A DNA stretch of 64,000 nt from Dipylidium caninum. Taxonomy: Eukaryota; Platyhelminthes; Cestoda; Cyclophyllidea; Dipylidiidae. Shown here piece after piece: positions 60,842 through 64,000 of this stretch (position 1 is the first letter of the stretch; each line of letters begins with the position of its first letter). The notes below the pieces were generated by a model that made no database searches, was not told the DNA's origin, and worked only from the letters and a program-made list of their open reading frames with translations. A program made the translations under genes and the position numbers. The stretch spans positions 310,001 through 374,000 of the forward strand of contig QEYB01001398.1 of NCBI GenBank assembly GCA_017562135.1, in the 5' to 3' direction.

Positions 60842-63774
60842 CAGACCCTGCCCCCACTGTACCCACATCTTTCTGTGTGTATGTGCTGCTTTTGTACTAC
60901 TTGTGCCTGCGTGTGTGTATCATCCCACCAACTTCTAATTTGGGACAAGGAAGCTCTCCTCGACTGTACCGCACATTTTAAGAGATAGAGAGCAATAATT
61001 TATCCCGTTTTCTATGATGAAGCGCCTTTTAAAGGGGCCGATTCAGGTCTTGGCCACTTCTCCAATGGTAACTGCACAAAAATGCGAATGGATCAGCGTT
61101 TGCTTCGAACGGTTCTCGGGCTGGAGGTTTGCTCATTCCCCTTCCCGAGGTACCGCACGCAGCCGGAGGGTGGGCGAGTATCGCCCCTGGGCCTCGTTTA
61201 TCCCTTCACTGCTAGTCGATAAAGTTGTGAGCAGTCTTCCCACGGTTTTGCCTCTTTCCTATGCGCTCTGGTTCACTTATCCGAATCCCAAAGCCTACTG
61301 ATTCCACTTTGGTCAAAGGTAGACCTTCCCCGTTTGGTGACTTCCGAAGTTTTAGCAAAGGTCAGAGTTGGAATAAAGTTTCGTTGAACACGGGCTCGCA
61401 AATATCCCCTCCATCTCCGTACTGATGACCGTGTTACAAAGCCTACGAACTGCCACGCCTGTCTTCCGGAGGTCGTGTCGGCTGATGTCACTCTTGCAGA
61501 GACAGCGCTTAACCTTGCGTCGTGGGCAGTGTACCTGCAGCTAGTTCTTTGACCATGTCCAAAGCCATTCAAGACTTCGAGAGCGCCATACTCCGACGTG
61601 GTGGTAGACATCCAAGTAGTGGCTTCGACTTCGAAGCGGTTGGCGAGATTTGCATATAAATAATGGCCCCGAATTGGTGCGTGCTTATCTATAAATTCAA
61701 CGGCCTCGCCGTACTCGAAGAGAGCTGTGAACTGGGACTACAGGTCATCGTTTCGTTTAGAACTCTTTCGAAATAAAGTTATGACAAGATTTGCAGAGAG
61801 ATGGCAGGCGGTCTAGGGTGTGTTACGCGATGACAATGCCAACAAGTCGAGATCATGCAAGTGCTTCGCCCACCTCCAAAAGGCCGGCTACAAACCCAGT
61901 AGAAGTCACATTTCAATTACCTAAGTGAGATTGTACGGGCACTGGACCCACAGAAGTAGCTTTTTTTAGCCTACTTAACATATACTAATCTTTCAACATG
62001 AACAGCGCCTCTGTTTGTGGTGGTGAAAAGTTTTAGGTAGGTGTCGTACGGCAACGTTTGCGCAAAAATTACGCCGTAATGGTGTAAACTAAATTCGCCC
62101 TCATTAGACGTTTGGTAAGGCATTCGTAGCTGGCGAAACAATCTGAATGCCGCCAAGACCTCTTCGACGTCGAGTGCTTTGTTGGCGTAACTGAGTAAAA
62201 CGTCATCCACTGATAGTCCCCCCCCTCCTCTTGTAGAATTCCTCAAAATTACCCATGGCCATAATCTGTGTATGGTGGAGTAGATCATAATACTTGACTA
62301 GTCGGTTATGGTTCTAAGACCCCGACACTTCTATAAAATATCCGCTGATTTCCGGCAAAATTAGGGCGTGATGGACCCCAACAATCTATTTCAAGGGAAT
62401 CAATGCATAAATCTAGGCATCTTTGACCACCAAGTCTGTGGCCCGTTGACGCCAGTGCAATCTAAAATAGAGAGATGACAAACCTTCGCAAGATGTTTGG
62501 CTGCTAATTCAGTCAACTAGAAGTCCAGAAATCAGACCTGAGTGGAGAAGACCAGGACAGAGAGATAATCCAGATTGTACATGACCTCCCATCCAGTTTG
62601 TGGTTAAGTTAAAATCATCCGCTTAGGCAGAGAAACGTTTCACGCATTTATCCTAAAACATGTAACCAACTTAACCTGTCTAGGACAAGCCATCTCAACC
62701 CGATCGAGTTGCAACCATGAAGACTTGGACAACCTTAATTGAACTTGTCCACCATTCTTATGGCGAAGGTGGCACGCTTAAAATACAAAATTCACCAGGA
62801 ATGCTAAACGACAGTTACGGAACATCAACGCGGCTCTGAGTCTTCCGGAAAAATATCCCAAAGCTAATGTAGTAGAACAGCACGGCGGTGTCTCTAGAAT
62901 TTACGTAAAAGCGTGAAGTGACGCAATTTAAGCTCAACGTTTCAGAAACAAGATGAAATCTATACTGACTAGCGAAAAGAGAGTCAACCGAGACGCAAAC
63001 CTGCCCAGGATACGTTGAGTTCTATCGCATTAATTGATAAAGTGGTCTTGGAGGTAGAGGACTGGTCTGCGTTAAGGGCGGAAAGAAACCCAGACATGGA
63101 TTTTAATAGTCCAATTTACATGAGTCCTCCCCTCAAGCGGCTTTAAGTACAACACCCGACAGGCGAGAAAGTGAAGATATCTCAAATTGAGGCTTCCAAA
63201 TTTACCTAACACTAACTGATCCGGGCTGGTTGCCGTAACTAAACCAAAGACGTTAAAATCTGAGACAGCGAGACAAATGAAGAAGCAGTCCACCAGGCAG
63301 CAAAATCTCACCGTTCACTGCAGACCGACTTCAATATTATACCCGATTCAGTCGATTACAATCAGAGCAGTATGTACGGAACTTAAGTGGTCGCCCACGA
63401 ATAATGCCGATAAAAAAGAACGGTTTTAACAGCTAATCACACAAAAATGTTGACCCTCAAAGCTAAAAAACGGGTACATCTACGAAAGTAACTAGGCGGA
63501 ATAAACGTTGAACCAGAACATGCTACTAAGCTACCAAGGCTAATGCTTACCATAAGGGAGTCGAGAAAACATCTTTGGAACAAGTAAACTTTAGTTCCAT
63601 CAAAATCAAGAACGAATGGAGTGTGCTCACGGCTCCAAATTAGAACCAACGAAATTAATTTAGCAGAGCATTAAACCTGATATAGGTTAACTAAACCAGG
63701 AGCTATAACTCTGCGATCCCGTCATAGTATCAAGAAAATAGAATCACGTACAAACCAACAATGTATTACAAGAA
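60842..63774. other. Convergent intergenic region between XPO1 and RPS8
   Basis: 2.9 kb between two 3' ends. An AATAAA at 61372-61377 is a possible XPO1 polyadenylation signal, though 530 bp past the stop; an AATAAT near 60992 is closer. Minus-strand open frames at 61273-61611 and 61971-62288 have no domain I can name; the second contains DDVLLSYANKALDVEEVL, faintly like a reverse transcriptase block but not enough to call. Confidence 0.45.
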
Positions 63775-64000
63775 TTACTTAGCTTTCTTAGCCTTCAGCT
63801 TCCTCGAGTAGAATTCCAACTCTTTCCCTTCGAGAATGTATCCATCGCATCGACCGACTTGACCCGGGCGGGAGGAAATACAGGCTATAAGGTAATCGTT
63901 AGAAAGTGTAATCATACCAAGTAGACGGCCGGACATGAATTGCTCTCTGAGGTTCTCAGGAACAGTAGCTTGGGGGAGTTTCTGACGTGCTTCGTACTTC
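63775..64000 (-). CDS. RPS8: Ribosomal protein S8 (eS8), 3' end (partial)
   Basis: Two exons: 64000-63918 (continuing off the right edge) and 63884-63775 with TAA. Component of the small ribosomal subunit. The reading frame gives [20 protein letters not shown], then [20 protein letters not shown] and a Lys-rich end, matching the C-terminus of animal S8 ([28 protein letters not shown]). The intron between them, 63917-63885, is only 33 bp with GT-AG ends. About 63 residues are in the window; the rest lies to the right. Confidence 0.95.
   Translation of the reverse strand, partial: KYEARQKLPQATVPENLREQFMSGRLLGMITLSNDYLIACISSRPGQVGRCDGYILEGKELEFYSRKLKAKKAK

Noticed and set aside
61971..62288. 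Possible reverse transcriptase remnant (DDVLLSYANKALDVEEVL)
   Set aside because: Only a loose resemblance to the (Y)xDD block; neighbouring RT motifs were not found in any frame.

Overview
This is eukaryotic nuclear DNA, most likely from a parasitic flatworm and probably a tapeworm. The genes are multi-exon with GT-AG introns and standard genetic code. Many introns are only 33-45 bp, others exceed 1 kb. All assigned proteins are animal proteins. The species is inference; no search was possible.

Layout: (1) 1-7533 (-): the 5' part of a large coiled-coil protein gene, reconstructed as 17 phase-consistent exons (about 1235 codons, running off the left edge), perhaps a CEP350-type centrosomal protein. 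(2) 8548-31793: an annexin cluster. Two near-identical minus-strand genes (8548-12388 and 18287-22031) have long Gly/Pro/Tyr-rich N-termini, as in annexin A7/A11. A shattered remnant of a third such gene lies between them (about 14830-15060). A compact plus-strand annexin (27480-31793) has the same exon plan. (3) 31794-40702: a GC-rich, apparently gene-free region between two convergent 3' ends. (4) 40703-41962 (-): Na+/K+-ATPase beta subunit. (5) 44760-53970 (+): axonemal dynein intermediate chain DNAI3/WDR63, with a decayed mariner in one intron. (6) 55137-60841 (+): exportin-1 (XPO1/CRM1). (7) 63775-64000 (-): 3' end of ribosomal protein S8.

The genes share no pathway. The two annexin A7/A11-like copies match across exons and introns, but the match stops at the start and stop codons. 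They differ in N-terminal repeat number (7 versus 5 units of 17 residues) and in microsatellite lengths. Single-base frame breaks occur in both annexin copies, in XPO1 and in the ATPase beta gene. The first gene, the third annexin and DNAI3 have none. Because XPO1 is normally essential, many of these breaks are probably consensus errors in the assembly, which matters before calling any annexin copy a pseudogene.

Mobile DNA: three mariner/Tc1-type fragments (about 17060-17330, 25970-26485, 49320-50200), none intact. I found no rRNA, tRNA, CRISPR or operon-like structure, and no convincing undescribed system. The best leads are the annexin cluster and its strand-asymmetric, repeat-packed introns.
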